From the NCBI GenBank assembly GCA_020720565.1, contig DYOK01000039.1:9611-15791 (forward strand): a stretch of DNA of 6,181 bases, given 5' to 3'. Every line of letters begins with the position of its first letter. Positions within the stretch are counted from its first letter, which is position 1. This DNA is from Acetofilamentum sp. Its GTDB lineage: Bacteria > Bacteroidota > Bacteroidia > Bacteroidales > JAFGXI01. The notes beneath the pieces were generated by a model. The model had not been told where the DNA came from, ran no database searches, and saw nothing but the letters and a program-made list of their open reading frames with translations. Position numbers and translations under genes: made by a program. This document shows, piece after piece, positions 6,027 to 6,181 of the stretch.

Positions 6027-6181
6027 GAAAAACTTTCTTTGTTGAGGATTTCTGCAAATTCTATCGCTTATAACATTTTATCAAGCTTGTCAATCGCCAT
6101 AATGCATGGGAAATTCAGAATTTTTTGGCTAGAATTAAAAAACTTTGAAAAATATACAATTGATTAGCAAGATATTAACAA
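6027..6181. other. Short AT-rich tail without a supported feature
   Basis: I see no start of a credible gene and no strong terminator in these 155 bases. Two weak AT-dominated palindromes are present (6025-6039, overlapping the preceding stop codon, and 6111-6123). Neither has enough G-C pairs to be called a terminator. Confidence 0.6.

Noticed and set aside
6025..6039. Inverted repeat AAGAAA-AAC-TTTCTT at the stop codon of the PLP enzyme gene as a terminator.
   Set aside because: The stem has a single G-C pair, overlaps the stop codon and is followed by only one more T; too weak.
6111..6123. Palindrome AAATTC-A-GAATTT followed by T residues as a terminator.
   Set aside because: With a realistic loop the stem is only five A-T pairs, which would not be stable.
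6124..6147. TTTG followed by AAACTTTG as a promoter for a gene beyond the window.
   Set aside because: The -7 part lacks the leading T, and the spacing of about 12 bases is far shorter than the usual 19-21.

Overview
The window looks like a chromosomal segment of a Bacteroidota bacterium, probably of the Bacteroidia (Bacteroidales/Marinilabiliales type). This rests on A/T-rich translation starts without Shine-Dalgarno sequences, two octamers matching the Bacteroidota -7 promoter element TAnnTTTG, and typical protein architectures: an OmpA-type barrel with a thrombospondin type 3 linker, a SPOR-tailed envelope protein, and a LEA type 2 lipoprotein. The lineage below phylum is an inference from style, not from a marker gene.

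Left block (1-2788, minus strand): two genes in one probable operon, read right to left. The first (2788 to 1469) encodes an exported protein with two copies of a beta-rich domain, a charged linker and a C-terminal SPOR-like domain, which suggests peptidoglycan binding. The second (1419 to 1) encodes an outer-membrane barrel with an OmpA-style calcium-binding linker. Where OmpA would carry its peptidoglycan-binding domain, this protein has an EF-hand module. The pair could act together at the outer membrane and cell wall.

Centre (2789-3297): a 509-base, very AT-rich divergent intergenic region without a convincing gene. It holds candidate promoter elements for both directions, three short inverted repeats of chance-level strength, and one stronger 39-base imperfect inverted repeat at 3029-3067.

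Right block (3298-6026, plus strand): a small LEA type 2 lipoprotein, then a LuxE/PaaK-type acyl-adenylating enzyme of 328 residues, then 20 bases later a MalY/PatB-family PLP enzyme. The last two almost certainly form an operon. The lipoprotein sits 78 bases upstream and may be cotranscribed. The LuxE-like protein is a minimal adenylating enzyme with a cysteine six residues from its C-terminus, and no lux partner genes lie in the window. The final 155 bases hold nothing I can name.

There are no RNA genes, insertion sequences, CRISPR arrays or broken genes that I can support. The least ordinary signals are the OmpA-like protein with a swapped C-terminus, the minimal LuxE-like enzyme paired with a PatB-type enzyme, the 39-base hairpin, and a strong contrast between the tetramers TCGA (56 copies by hand count) and GATC (6 copies).
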